Below are positions 23,521-35,600 of a DNA stretch of 64,000 nucleotides, piece by piece; positions within the stretch are counted from its first letter, which is position 1, and each line of letters begins with the position of its first letter. A model generated the notes under the pieces. The model was not told the origin of the DNA. It saw nothing but the letters and a program-made list of their open reading frames with translations, and made no database searches. The DNA comes from Atriophallophorus winterbourni (taxonomy: Eukaryota; Platyhelminthes; Trematoda; Plagiorchiida; Microphallidae), in assembly GCA_013407085.1 (NCBI GenBank), contig JACCGJ010001478.1, forward strand, positions 97,651 through 161,650, read 5' to 3'. The translations under genes were made by a program, and so were the position numbers.

Positions 23521-25125
23521 ATAGTCAATAGTGTATTGTGGAAAAAAGCTACACGCTCAATGGAATAACCACAGGATAGTTATCACATTGGTTCTGAGTA
23601 AGTTTCAGCAAAGTGGTCGAAGGGAAACGTGATCCATATTTGTTGGGACTGAAAACGCTGTGGAAAGAGGAAAAGATATGGTGCAGTATCACAAAGAATG
23701 TAATCGTGATAAAAGTATAATCAAGAATTGTGTATCGTATGATAAAAGGGAGGTCAAGGTTTTCTTTAAAAGTATTTAGGGATAGGGAAGAAATAACCGA
23801 AAGGGGTGGTGCGTTCCATGCACGGGGAATATGGACGGCAAAGGAGTTTCTGCGGCAATCCAATCTACTATGCAGATGTGCCAACTTCAGGTGATGACCA
23901 CGATTGGCTGAGTATGTGGCCATTTTAAGCATACCCCTACATGGGTGAGTTTCTTCCGTCAATATCCGATACGCAAGGATCAGATCGCCTCGGATACGGC
24001 GATAGTTTGTGGAGAACATTTGTGGAGATCTAAAACGTTCCTCGTAGCTGACGAAGCTAAGCCCCTTGGTAAGCTTTTGTATAACGTCTCTGCGGCTGTT
24101 CTAGGGCGTGCTGGTCACGTTTCAACCATGGGTTCCAGACGGAGACAGCATACTCTAAGTGTGGCCTGATGTACGCCTGATAAAGAAACGAAAAGAGACG
24201 TGGATCCATTGTTCCAAACGCACGCTTTGAAAGCCCAACGTTTTTATTTGCCACGGTTAAAGCTCTACTACACTGAGCAGAACAGCCCAAGTCATTTTGT
24301 ATGATCACCCCGAGATCTTTTTGCATTGTGACAGTGAGCATCTTGCCACCCAGATTATAGCCAGGGTTGCCAGGAAGACGAATGCGTAATGCATGGCGTT
24401 TGTCAATGTTGAATGGTTGATCGTAGACCATGCGTGTAATGAATCCAGGTCGGATTGAAGTTTCCTTGTATCGCTGGGTGAGTTGATGACCCGCCAAATC
24501 TTGATATCATCCGCGAACAGATAAAATGGTGATTCGACGTACCCACCAATGTCGTTGATAAATATCAAAAATAGACACGGGCCAAGAACGAACCCCTGAG
24601 GTACTCCACACTGAATTGGGAATGGCTCTGAAAGGGTCTGTCTAACACGAACCCGAAGGTTTCGCGAACGTGGGAATGCAGCCACCCACTACAGCAATAC
24701 GGGTGGAATACCTAGTGCTTGCAGCTTGTTAAGCAATATCGCATGATCAACTCGGTCAAATACCTTAGAGAAATCTAAGTAAATGATGTCCACACCGTGA
24801 CATTCATCAACAGCTTTAGTCCAGTAGTCTCTGGCTAAAAGCAAATTAGTGGTATAAGAATGCCCTCTACGAAATCCATGTTGTTCTGCAGCGATAATAT
24901 AGGAACTATTCACAAAAGCCATAATTTCATCGGTAACAATCGATAACACAAGACCCTACTGGTTGGAAGGAATGTATCACCACTCCAATTTTTAACGATG
25001 GAAACCGTAGTGATCCTAGTGCTTTTCAAGGTGGTAGATTCGATTGTTGCTGATGAAAGTTTGTCTTTTATGGATAGTTCCAATATTATCACTGCAGATA
25101 ACATAAATTTCGTAGGGGGCATTTC
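23521..25125 (-). pseudogene. LINE reverse transcriptase copy, minus arm of an inverted pair
   Basis: Read from the right, frames at 24949-24689, 24685-24305, 24497-24057 and 24019-23549 carry consecutive blocks: QHGFRRGHSYTTNLLLARDY, YLDFSKVFDRVDHAILL, GVPQGFVLGPCLFLIFINDI, FADDIKIW, YIRPHLEYAVSVWNPW and SRLDCRRNSFAV. The catalytic aspartates are present, but the blocks lie in different phases. Sequence upstream of 24949 (to about 25125) continues the reverse-transcriptase N-terminus in degraded form. Its 3' end is near 23521. A second copy of the same family points away from it at 25140-26470. Confidence 0.85.
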
Positions 25126-25139
25126 TGTACCTCCAATTT

Positions 25140-26470
25140 ACTTTTAGCCAGGGACTGCCAGACTAAATCTGCTGATGAAGGTCAGGGTGTAAACCTATTT
25201 ACTTGGATTTCTCTAAGACTGAGTTGACCATGCGTTATTACTAAAGAAGCTGCAAGCACTAGGCATTCAAACCGTATTGCTCTCCTGGGTGGCTGCGTTC
25301 GACAAATATTGGGGTACGTGTTAGACAGATCCTTTAGAGCCATTCCAAATTCAGTGTGGAGTGCCTCAAGGATCCGTTGGCCCGCGTCTATTTTTGATTT
25401 CTATCAACGGCATAGGAAGGTACATAGAATCACCGTTTCTTCTATTCTCGGATGATATAAAGCTTTGGGGAGTCAGCAACTATCCTACCGATACGAGAAA
25501 CCTTCAATCCGACCTGAATTCATTACACGCATAGTCTACGATCAACCGCTCACCGTTTTATACAGATAAAAACCATGCATTACGTTTTCATCTTCCTGGC
25601 GACCCTAGCTATATCGTTGGTGGCAAGATGCTCACTGTCACAAAGCAATAAAAAATCGGGTGATTGTACAAATTTACTTGAGTCGTTTTGCTCAGTGTAG
25701 TAGAGCTTTAACCGTGTCAAATCGAAAAATTGGGAACAATCGATCCACGTTTCTTTCCGTTTCTTCTTCAGGCGTACATCAGGCCACACTTGTTGTATGC
25801 TGTCTTCTTCTGGAACCCATGTGTGGAGTGGCTGTCACTGTCTTGACTTTTCTACACCATGGTTCAAAAATGACCAGCATGCCTTAGAACAACCACAGAG
25901 ACGTTCTGAAAGCTTGTCAAGGGTCTTGGCCTCATCAGCTTCGTTGGAACGTCTTACAACTCTATAATTGTTCTTTACAAACTACCGTCGCTGCTGTGGC
26001 GATCCTTGCGTACCGGATATTGAAGAAAGAAGCTCATCCATGTAGGGATATGCTTGAAATGGCCTCACACTGGGGAAATACTGGTCAGCACCTGAAGTTA
26101 GCATATCAACACAGTAGATTGAACTGCCGCAAACACTCCTTCGCCATCCGGATTCCTTGTGCTTGGAATGGGCTACCTCTTTCGGTCATTTATGTCCATT
26201 CACTTAATATTTTCATAGAACATATTGACATCCATTTTGATCAGACGATACTCAATTCTTTATGCTTTTATAAAGATTATAATCTTTGTGATACTGCACC
26301 ATATCTTTCCCTCTTTCCACAGTGTTTTTCGTCCTGACCAATATGGAGTACGTTGCTCTCCCACCATTTTGCTGAACTGCTGAAACTTCTTCAGACCCAC
26401 GTGTTAACTATCCTGTGGTTATTCCGCTAACCTTGTAGCTTTTATTCCACAATACACTAATGACTATTTT
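25140..26470 (+). pseudogene. LINE reverse transcriptase copy, plus arm of an inverted pair
   Basis: This matches the element at 23521-25125 in the opposite orientation but is more decayed. Recognisable pieces are LATLAISLVARCSLSQ (about 25595-25645), YIRPHLLYAV (about 25770) and SRLNCRKHSFAIRIPCAWNG (about 26110-26170). Stops and frameshifts are frequent. Both copies end in the same 3' sequence containing TTCCACAATACACTA, at 26450-26465 here and complementary at 23526-23545 there. Confidence 0.8.
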
Positions 26471-26790
26471 AGCTCGTGCGTTCGATTCTTGACCTCTTCT
26501 TCTTCTTGATAGATGACAAAGGGTCAAGCCCTTGTAAGCCGCATCTCTTCCTGTTAGCAACATAGTCAAGGAGAACCTCAGGTGAAGAAATCCTGTCAAG
26601 TGTTTTACAACTTCCCAGTGATTTCAGGCGGTACATTTCCACTTGCTGCTTGAACAGACTTTCAGATATTGCTGCAATAACCTTACCCGAAAGTGCATTC
26701 CACATATTAACAACTCTCGCCGTTGGCGTTTTATCCTTCGCTTCTGGAGCTTGAGAGCATGTTCACAGGTTATTCAACCTGTTGCGAGAG
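26460..26790 (-). pseudogene. C-terminal fragment of another LINE reverse transcriptase
   Basis: On the minus strand the peptide around MWNALSGKVIAAISESLFKQ (26705-26640) is the usual end of a CR1/Jockey-like reverse transcriptase, followed by LLDYVANRKRCGLQGLDPLS and a lysine run. No palm is present, so only the last ~80 codons and 3' UTR remain. It abuts the 3' end of the plus-strand copy to its left. Confidence 0.6.
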
Positions 26791-26830
26791 GTAAAAACGT
26801 GCGCAATTCGTCACCATAGGCTCCTAGTAA

Positions 26831-27058
26831 TATGCAATCGTGCAGTACTTTGTGCTGTGCGGCTAACACCGTGCTAAATTGATTGGCCAGAGGTAGTGAG
26901 CTGCATGCTGAAACAGGCTGGAGTCTTACTACGATTTCTTCTTCTTTCTTCCTCATATCTGTCTAGGCCTGGGCAACCTGACAGTATCTTAGCCCACGTG
27001 CAGTCTGTGACTGTGCGGCACTTTGCCTGGATCAGGCTTGTGCTTTCATACATACACC
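26831..27058 (+). mobile_element. SINE-A, near full length
   Basis: This copy runs from the 5' motif GCAATCGTGCAGTACT through GGCTAACACCGTGCTAAATT, GTCTAGGCCTGGGCAACCTG and GCACTTTGCCTGGATCAGGC to a CATACATAC tail. It has no convincing target duplication. Confidence 0.8.
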
Positions 27059-27164
27059 ATGCATGGTTTTCAGCACCAGCTTTTCTGTTCGTATCCTCCT
27101 TGGATTTGATCGACCGTACCACAATTGTACCCAGGTCACGTTCAATATCAGCTCATTTCAGTTG

Positions 27165-27345
27165 ATAATCACCGAGCAAATGCGTACCTATATCTCACCT
27201 CATGTGTGTTGAAAGGCGCGTCATCAAACAGCGAAATTCACTTCCGGACAATGTTGTGTACAGCAATTCGTTGAAGAATTTTAAAATGAATTTTGATGAA
27301 CTCTTTGGTAACTTGTTTTCATGTGAATAACTTACTCATGACAAC
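27165..27345 (+). pseudogene. LINE reverse transcriptase C-terminal fragment
   Basis: In one frame 27210-27320 reads VERRVIKQRNSLPDNVVYSN followed by an F-K-x-x-F-D pattern. This matches the last segment of CR1-like reverse transcriptases (arginine, W/R-N-S-L-P, then FK..LD). It is a short isolated remnant next to SINE-A. Confidence 0.5.
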
Positions 27346-27578
27346 CCGTGTTTATTTACGTTATTTTTCGTTGTATATTTGCATAAAACTCGATGAGCCT
27401 ATGTGGAACTTTTGTTCTATTGCTTCTAATGAATGATTCTGATTCCAGTCTATTTTCATAATGGCGTTGTCCAAACGGTATTCAAGTTCGCTAGTCAATC
27501 ATATCCGACCCACTGTACACAATATTCAAGCTTGTAAGATTTTTGAGCTGCAATATTCTTGTGCGCTATCCCATGGCA

Positions 27579-27806
27579 CGGATGTGCAATCGTGCAGCAT
27601 TTCTGTGCTGTGCGGCTAACATCGTGCTAAATTGATTAGCCAACGGTAGTGAGCTGCATACTGAAACACGCTGGTGTCTCACTACCATTTCCATCCCCCT
27701 CTATCATATCTGTCTAGGCCTGGGCAACATGAGAGTATCTCAGCCCACTTGCAGTCTCTGACTGCGGCAATTTGCCTGGATCAGGCGTGTGCTTTCATGC
27801 CATGCC
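27579..27806 (+). mobile_element. SINE-A, full length (228 bases) with target duplication
   Basis: The flanks are ATCCCATGGCA (27568-27578) and ATCCCGTGGCA (27807-27817), an 11-base duplication with one mismatch. They define the element from CGGATGTGCAATCG to a CATGCC-type tail. I see no tRNA-like A or B box and no protein. Confidence 0.85.
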
Positions 27807-27883
27807 ATCCCGTGGCATACCATCGAACATTATCCAACGCCTGATTCACAACACAGTCACAAACTGTCATACGCAAACTGAAC

Positions 27884-28170
27884 TGATGTGCAATCGTGCA
27901 ACACGTCAGTGTTGTTCAGCTAACACGAATGTGCAATCGACACGAATGTGCAATCGTACAGTACTTTTGTGCTGTGCGGCTAACACCGTGCTAAATTGAT
28001 TGACCCTGGTTGTGAGCTGCATGCTGAAACACACGGGAATCTCACTACCATTTCTATTTTCTTTCTTATAACTGTCTAGGCCTGGGCAACCTGACAGTAT
28101 CTCAGCCCGCGTGCAGTCTCTGACTGTGCGGCACTTTGCCTGGATCAGGCTTGTGCTTTCATCCCATAAC
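27884..28170 (+). mobile_element. SINE-A with a triplicated 5' end
   Basis: The 5' motif ATGTGCAATCG occurs three times (about 27885, 27930 and 27948) before an otherwise normal unit that ends GCTTGTGCTTTCATCC. Confidence 0.8.
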
Positions 28171-29380
28171 ATATATATCTTAGTTCTATGCAGTTTATTA
28201 CTTTATAACACTTTGCTGGAATACAGGGTTTTGTGTTTTCATACACTGCCATAGTTCTAGATGAGCATTCTGAAACGCTATATAACCGCACGTCTGTTTT
28301 GTTCTGATCAGTTTTTATGCATTGCCTACATGCATATGCGGTTCTAATCGGTACAACAGAACTTTAATAGACTCCAACGTGATTTCCTAATTGTGGTGTT
28401 CGATATTTTCGACCAATTGTTGTAAATACTAACGTGCCTAAAGTTAACCGAATTGCCACATTGAGACTGTCAGATTGCCAAAGGCCAGAAGAAAATATAA
28501 AAAATGGGTTTGTGACCCAATGTAAATCATGCTTCGCCGTATATTATCGAAACAATTTCCGGACACTATTAAAAAAAATTTTGGACATGAAATTAACTTT
28601 TTCATATTTTCTGACACCATAAATTGAATTCAACTGGGCCATGGTATCATTTATCCGGCATTGAAAATACGAAAAGTAGTCGTTGCATTCCAAACTGTCT
28701 TATACTACGGTGAAACGGAGTGTAAATCAATAGTAGCGTTTTTTAACTCCTTACCTGATATGTCTAGATCTTAAAAAGATTTAGACGTGTGGGACCTGTA
28801 GTAGACCCGGCGCAGACACCCTGTGACGAGATGCCTGTACATAGAATGAAACATGCATTCAATCAAGTGTTCCGAATGAGCAGAGCGACGCCCTCATAGT
28901 TGCTTTTTTGTTTGCGTCACTGTCACGCCAGCGAGTCTCTACTATTGATTCAATCCCACTTCTCATCCACCGTTTTTAAGAGCGACGCAATGCCGTAATC
29001 CAGCCTGATGCTTCCTTAGCATACGTCAATAGAATGGCGTAGCATTATCTTACAATTAGTGTTTATCAAACGAAGTATGCTGTTAACAAGAAAGCTCGTT
29101 TGCTTGCATTTCCATCACATACTATTGTTGGTGCTGCTATTAATTTATGATAGAATTTTCGAAGAATTAATTTACCTATCACTCAAGCGTAGTTTTGCTC
29201 ATTGTTCCTATTATTCAATTCATTTGTTTCATGTAAATGTTTCGTATTGCGATGCCCTCTAGATATCGCACACTGATAGCGATATTATGCACAAGTACAC
29301 ACGACAAACGTAAACTAATTGTTCAATTTTCTATCCCGCTTTGGTTCACAATGTTTGTCTAAGGCCGCGGAAAATGTTTA
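28171..29380. other. Intergenic DNA upstream of the Vps33 gene
   Basis: No gene was recognised. A minus-strand fragment of the hammerhead-like repeat body (GCTCGTTTGCTTGCATTTCC) lies at about 29092-29112. Confidence 0.45.
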
Positions 29381-29383
29381 CAA

Positions 29384-29441
29384 CGCAGTCTCTGACTGTG
29401 CGGCACTTTGCCTGGATCAGGCTTGTGCTTTCATACCATAC
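29384..29441 (+). mobile_element. SINE-A 3' fragment
   Basis: Only the last ~58 bases are present (GCAGTCTCTGACTGTGCGGC to TTTCATACCATA), consistent with 5' truncation. Confidence 0.75.
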
Positions 29442-29589
29442 AACGTATTAATCGTTTGGATTTCATACCTGTGATATTTACTCGTAAAATTCACTACGCA
29501 GATCCATCAACTTCCTTTTACATAACCCAAGCATGCTGCTTTCGTAACTTTTGAGATCAGGCATCATAACATTAGTTTCTATACGAATT

Positions 29590-29615
29590 TCTATCCTTAC
29601 AGGAGTGCTGCCTCA
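29590..29615 (+). promoter_or_regulatory. Splice acceptor and short leader before the Vps33 start codon
   Basis: A pyrimidine-rich TTCTATCCTTACAG ends at 29602, 13 bases before the ATG at 29616. It is either the acceptor of a 5' UTR intron or a spliced-leader trans-splice site, as used by many flatworm genes. The ATG is supported because the following residues ([20 protein letters not shown]) align with the start of known Vps33 proteins. Confidence 0.55.
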
Positions 29616-32600
29616 ATGGGTACTTTAAATTTGAATGAATTCAAATCTGCTTATCGAGAAGAATTTTTGGAAAAACTTGATGCGCTCCCCAACCCTAAGG
29701 TCATTTATTGGGAACGATGCATTATGAGTCCATTGAGTATCATTGTTGGACATTCAATCCTGAAAGTGAGCTTACCTTTGGTGGTGCATCTTCTGTTTCA
29801 GGAGCATGGAGTGTCAAATTCGTTTCTTTTAGAAGAAAACGAGGCCGCGTGTTCTCCCCCAGATTCGAAATCGGTGGTTTTTATCATATCGTCACATATC
29901 AAGATCGTTGATTGTGCTCAGTCATTCATCTCCAGGTTCCGGACATGTTCTCATTGCTAACCAGGCGTTTAGGGATATGAAGTTTTACAAAAAACCTCCG
30001 AAAGAGTATCATTTGATTGTGGTACCGGCGCTATCTTATGCATGCAAAAACTTTTTGAAACAAAACGATACCATTCGAAAAATATCCTCTATTTACGAGT
30101 TTCAGGTCACGCTGTTGCCTATAGACACAGATGTTCTTTCGATGGAGGAAACAAATTGTTTTGCGGTAAATATTTTTCTCTCAATATTATCCTTCAGGAT
30201 TATGCGATGCTGCAGCACCAACAGAGTATCTACTACTTCGTGCAAGGCTTGCTTCGGTTCCAAAAGACTTTCGGACTGTTCCCGATTATCCGTTCCAAAG
30301 GGAATAAAGCCAAGGTTAGCATTGACTCTCAACTCGAATTTCAACCAATTGCTTTGTTTTCTCATTCGGGTTTGCCAAGACGTCCGCGATACCGAGGTTG
30401 ATAATGAGAGTTACGTGTCAATTTTAGCATTCGGGTTAACTTGTTTAGTATAATTACCATTTTTTAATGTTTCAATGCATGCGGAACCTGATCCTACGTT
30501 TGTACCTGATGATTGCAAACGATTATGGGGTGTGTGCTGGAAATTCGTGCAAATGAGGATTTTTTCAAAAGAATTTGTTTTTCGTCTAGTTGCGATTCGT
30601 TTTTGAGAAGTCGAACTCGTTACAGTAGGTCGGCCATACTAAATTTATGTATGAAAATCTTAAGCGTGCCGCACCCTCGCTTGAACGTATATGCCCGTCT
30701 CCCATCCAGTGAACTTTTCCGCGAAAACGTTAGCGTCCGTCAACTAATCATGTTTGAGCTTAACTTATTTTTTACATCCTGCGTTCAAACAAGTCTTAAC
30801 TTATTGATTTTAATATTCAACTATGGCTATCATTGTATTGATCAGCTTACATTTCCCACACTTGTTTGCAGTTCTTTCACGAGTTGTAAAATCCTTCTTA
30901 CTCTCCACATTCTGAAGCAAGCAGCCGCAATCGTGCAGCACTTTTATGTTTAGTAGTTACCGTGATAAATTGACTTGCAACCGGTAGTGAGTGGCTTGTG
31001 AAAGCAAGCTGGAGTCTCACTGCCATTTCTATTTTGAATTCCTATATCTGTCTAGGCTCGGGCATCGTGATAGTTTTCTATACTAAGTGCAGTCTGACTG
31101 CACGACACTGACTGGATCATACTTGTAATTTCATGCGTCTACATACGTTCAAAATCTGCCATTTTATATTTTTCACATATCTGTCTACCCCTGGGCAATT
31201 TGACCGTATCTCAGCTGAGGCTCAGTCTTGCACTTTGCATGGATTTTCAAATGGTGCACTGATGTGCAATTGTGTAGTACCTCTGTACTGCCTTTGTTAC
31301 ACCGTGCTACGCTGATTTGTCACTGGTGGTTAAGTGCATGGGGATACACGCTGACGTTTTACTGATATTTCTATTTTCAGTTCCTTTATCTGTCCAAGCC
31401 TGGGCAACCTGACAATGTCTTAACCTACGCGCGGTTTATTACTGTGCGGCACTTTGTCTAGCTTGTGATTTCATAAATACATTAAGTTCGGTACTTTGTT
31501 TTGCTCCAAATAGGTGGTTTCATATGTGTAGTGTCCCCGTCTGATTTGTACGAATAGTCCGAAACTGGTAGTGGTGTGTAATGAAGAAGTTTTGTACTTT
31601 GCTTTTCGTTTTCTCTATTTTTATTTGACTAATGTTGTGGGCAAAGCAGCATTCACTAAAAAAGGGTCCGAATTTTAGCAGTTCGGTATTTTCTCATCCA
31701 TTGCCATTTGCGCAATAAACTGTCGAAAAGTATTAATTTAATTACATTTAGCGTATTCCTACCCCTAGCAATCTTTCTACATCACTATTACGTTTCCATC
31801 GAAACTTTTTTTCTATTACACGTTTAAACATACCAGTCTTTCCAATTTCACACATAACTATTTGAACGCACTACCCCCATTTCATCACAGGAAGTCACCC
31901 GTATGTTGATGAGCATGAGGCAAGAATTAGAGGTTTCAAAATCAGACACTTGCCCGTTAAGTGCCATGGGAAGTCAAGCCTCCATGCTGATTATTTTGGA
32001 TCGTTCCGTTGACTGTCTCACTCCATTGCTCAGTCAGCTCACCTATGAAGGCTTGATCAGCCAGAAGTGGGATATTCGCTATGGTTAGTCGGGTTACAGC
32101 CGTTTGTGATTTCGCAATTTACCAATGTCCTGTCTGTTTAAGCACATTCTTCTAACAAATCAAAATTTAAACCCTTGATCGCCTGTTTTGTAATCCTAAT
32201 TTAGAGTCTAACCGCTCTACTGGTTTACGAATCTTTATATNNNNNNNNNNNNNNNNNNNNNNNNNNNNNNNNNNNNNNNNNNNNNNNNNNNNNNNNNNNN
32301 NNNNNNNNNNNNNNNNNNNNNNNNNNNNNNNNNNNNNNNNNNNNNNNNNNNNNNNNNNNNNNNNNNNNNNNNNNNNNNNNNNNNNNNNNNNNNNNNNNNN
32401 NNNNNNNNNNNNNNNNNNNNNNNNNNNNNNNNNNNNNNNNNNNNNNNNNNNNNNNNNNNNNNNNNNNNNNNNNNNNNNNNNNNNNNNNNNNNNNNNNNNN
32501 NNNNNNNNNNNNNNNNNNNNNNNNNNNNNNNNNNNNNNNNNNNNNNNNNNNNNNNNNNNNNNNNNNNNNNNNNNNNNNNNNNNNNNNNNNNNNNNNNNNN

Positions 32601-35600
32601 NNNNNNNNNNNNNNNNNNNNNNNNNNNNNNNNNNNNNNNNNNNNNNNNNNNNNNNNNNNNNNNNNNNNNNNNNNNNNNNNNNNNNNNNNNNNNNNNNNNN
32701 NNNNNNNNNNNNNNNNNNNNNNNNNNNNNNNNNNNNNNNNNNNNNNNNNNNNNNNNNNNNNNNNNNNNNNNNNNNNNNNNNNNNNNNNNNNNNNNNNNNN
32801 NNNNNNNNNNNNNNNNNNNNNNNNNNNNNNNNNNNNNNNNNNNNNNNNNNNNNNNNNNNNNNNNNNNNNNNNNNNNNNNNNNNNNNNNNNNNNNNNNNNN
32901 NNNNNNNNNNNNNNNNNNNNNNNNNNNNNNNNNNNNNNNNNNNNNNNNNNNNNNNNNNNNNNNNNNNNNNNNNNNNNNNNNNNNNNNNNNNNNNNNNNNN
33001 NNNNNNNNNNNNNNNNNNNNNNNNNNNNNNNNNNNNNNNNNNNNNNNNNNNNNNNNNNNNNNNNNNNNNNNNNNNNNNNNNNNNNNNNNNNNNNNNNNNN
33101 NNNNNNNNNNNNNNNNNNNNNNNNNNNNNNNNNNNNNNNNNNNNNNNNNNNNNNNNNNNNNNNNNNNNNNNNNNNNNNNNNNNNNNNNNNNNNNNNNNNN
33201 NNNNNNNNNNNNNNNNNNNNNNNNNNNNNNNNNNNNNNNNCGTGGGTGGTCTAGGTTTCACTGCCGTAAAGTAGAGCATTTAGTACGCACGCGCTGTATA
33301 CCATCATCTTTGTCTTTACAGTCAGCTTGCGTTTACCCCAAACACGATAGTTCAATCGAGACAGAATGACAGCTGCTCTGCCAATCCGCTTATCAATCTC
33401 CGTGTCTTGCGAGACGTTATCCGCGATGGTTGAACCAAGATATGTGAAATGATGTACTGGTTCAATCTGACAGTTTCCAACAGTGATGATTGGAGGACCA
33501 AGGACTTTGGTCTTGCTCATGCTGATTGTTAAATCAAAGGTTTAATAATATTCACACCGACTTACCATGTTGGTGTGCACGGATGTGCAATCATGCAGTA
33601 CTTCTGTGCTGTGCGGCTAACACCGTACTAGATCGATTGGCTACCGGTAGTGAGCTGTATGCTGAAACACGCTGGAGTCTCACTACCATTTCTATTTCTT
33701 TTCGTATATCTATATAAGCCTGGGCAACCTGACAGTATCTCAGCCCACGTGCAGTCTCTGACTGTGCGGCACTGCCTGGATCAAGCTTGTGCCTTCCTAC
33801 AATACCATACCATATTCATGTTTAATATGTCTACCGACAGTAGTTTGTAATCATTTATTCACGTGCTGGGTTATGTTGGGTTGTTGGTCTCCTTCGGTCG
33901 ATGTCAACCATGGATGTACATCACAAGCGCATAATGGTTTCATGCTCAGCAGCTTTCAGAAAGACTCAACTGTCCGATTCGGGAGTGACAATCTCTCCCT
34001 CAGTGCTCACAGTTCCGCTTGTAAGTCACTGTTGTATTAGGTTGCTACGACCACCATGTCCGATCACATCACACGAGCCCAAACAGCACGAAACTGGTCG
34101 TGGTGCGTGTGCGATGGAAATGTGTGCAAAAGAGCATTGGTGTTCATGATTATAGGTTTAAACCCCATCTACACGTGTTTGGGTACATGTGATTGAACAG
34201 GTTGGTTGTGCTAACAGTGGCTTACAAGCACAACTTGTTTTCCATTCTTCCACTGTTTCAAACGCATGCGGATCCTCATCGTACTGTTCCTACCTGATGA
34301 GTGCAAACACCGATCGTGGGGTGTGAGATGGAAATGCATGTAAATGAGCATTTTTCTTGTGCTTATTTTTTCATGGCAATCTGGTATAATACCATTTTGG
34401 ATCAGACGCGAGCAATTCTTCGGTTCTGATGCTGCTAGTTGGTACAGCTTTTAAACAATGGTGACTTGACTTGTCGTATTCGCTGTAACCGGTGGCAAAC
34501 GATGTCGTAATTGTTTATGAAAGAAATACTAAACATACGTACCAGTCACAAATAACAACAAAATTTGTCCAATAAACTATGATCTCAGTCATATATGAAA
34601 TCACAATTCGGGTTAGGCAAAGTGCGACACAGTCATAGGCCTCACGTGCACTATGATATTGTACGGTTGTCCAGTCCTAGAGAGAGATATATATAATAAG
34701 ACATACTAGCAATCGTCTCATTGCTTTACTGAGCATTACGGTTGCCCCGTATCCTTTTGATTTTCTATGGCGTAAATCGGAATACACGTTTCCCGTTCTT
34801 GTACCCAGGAAACGAAGTCTCTGAAGGATTTGCCTCAACTCCGCCAAGTTTGCAACCAGTTGCCCGAAATACGATCGACAAGAATCTCTCTGGAACTGCG
34901 TGAGTTTCTTTTTCGACGTCGCCTTATCTTATTGACCATCTTCTACTACCTTTTCTGAGCAATCGATCGTGTGCATAGTTATTTTGGAGTACTCTCACCC
35001 AGTGTTTATGCTGAAACCAAAAGAATTCTCGTAAACCTGAGATCTGCAAACATTGTTAAACAGTTGTAGGTGATATATATATGCTGTTAATGATGTGACG
35101 AATTGTTCGATAAATGAAAACCGTGCGGTCTGTGGGCCAATCTTAACGACGGCCGCATCTTTCACTGCTGCTCACTGGATAACAGTTTACTCATCGCGAA
35201 ATGACACATGATCATCGCCGCTAATCTGTTCTGACAAGCCTGAGAAGTAGTCTAAACGCCCAGAATCCAGCGATAAGCAAGCAACATCAAACGTCGGTCA
35301 ATTATTCATCAGGCCTGAAATCACTCTTTGATTCTGTATTTAAAGACTGTGATTGATCACACTTGTATGGTATGGTATTCAAGCACAAGCCTGATCCAGC
35401 CAAAGTGCCGCACAGTCAGAGACTGAACGTGGGCTAAGATACTGTCAGGTTGACCAGTCCTAGACAGATATGAGGAAGAAAAAAGAACAGGAAATGGTAA
35501 TGAGACTCCAGCCTGTTTCAGCACTCAGATCACTACCTCTGGCCGCGCAGCACAAAGTACTGCACAATTGCACATCCGTGCAGACCACACTTGTTGAGTC

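Noticed and set aside
26831..27058. SINE-A as a tRNA-derived SINE or tRNA gene
   Set aside because: I could not find an A box or B box at tRNA-like spacing, and no cloverleaf could be drawn.
29616..29960. Uninterrupted 114-codon frame at the Vps33 start
   Set aside because: It reads through the 36-base intron and runs out of homology after the next junction; spliced reading fits better.
32167..33279. 370-codon minus-strand open frame
   Set aside because: It is almost entirely the 1000-N gap; only the last part overlaps the RTE-like fragment.
33840..34035. Possible Vps33 exon ending at a GTAAGT donor at 34021
   Set aside because: No frame matches the expected Vps33 segment and there is no convincing acceptor.
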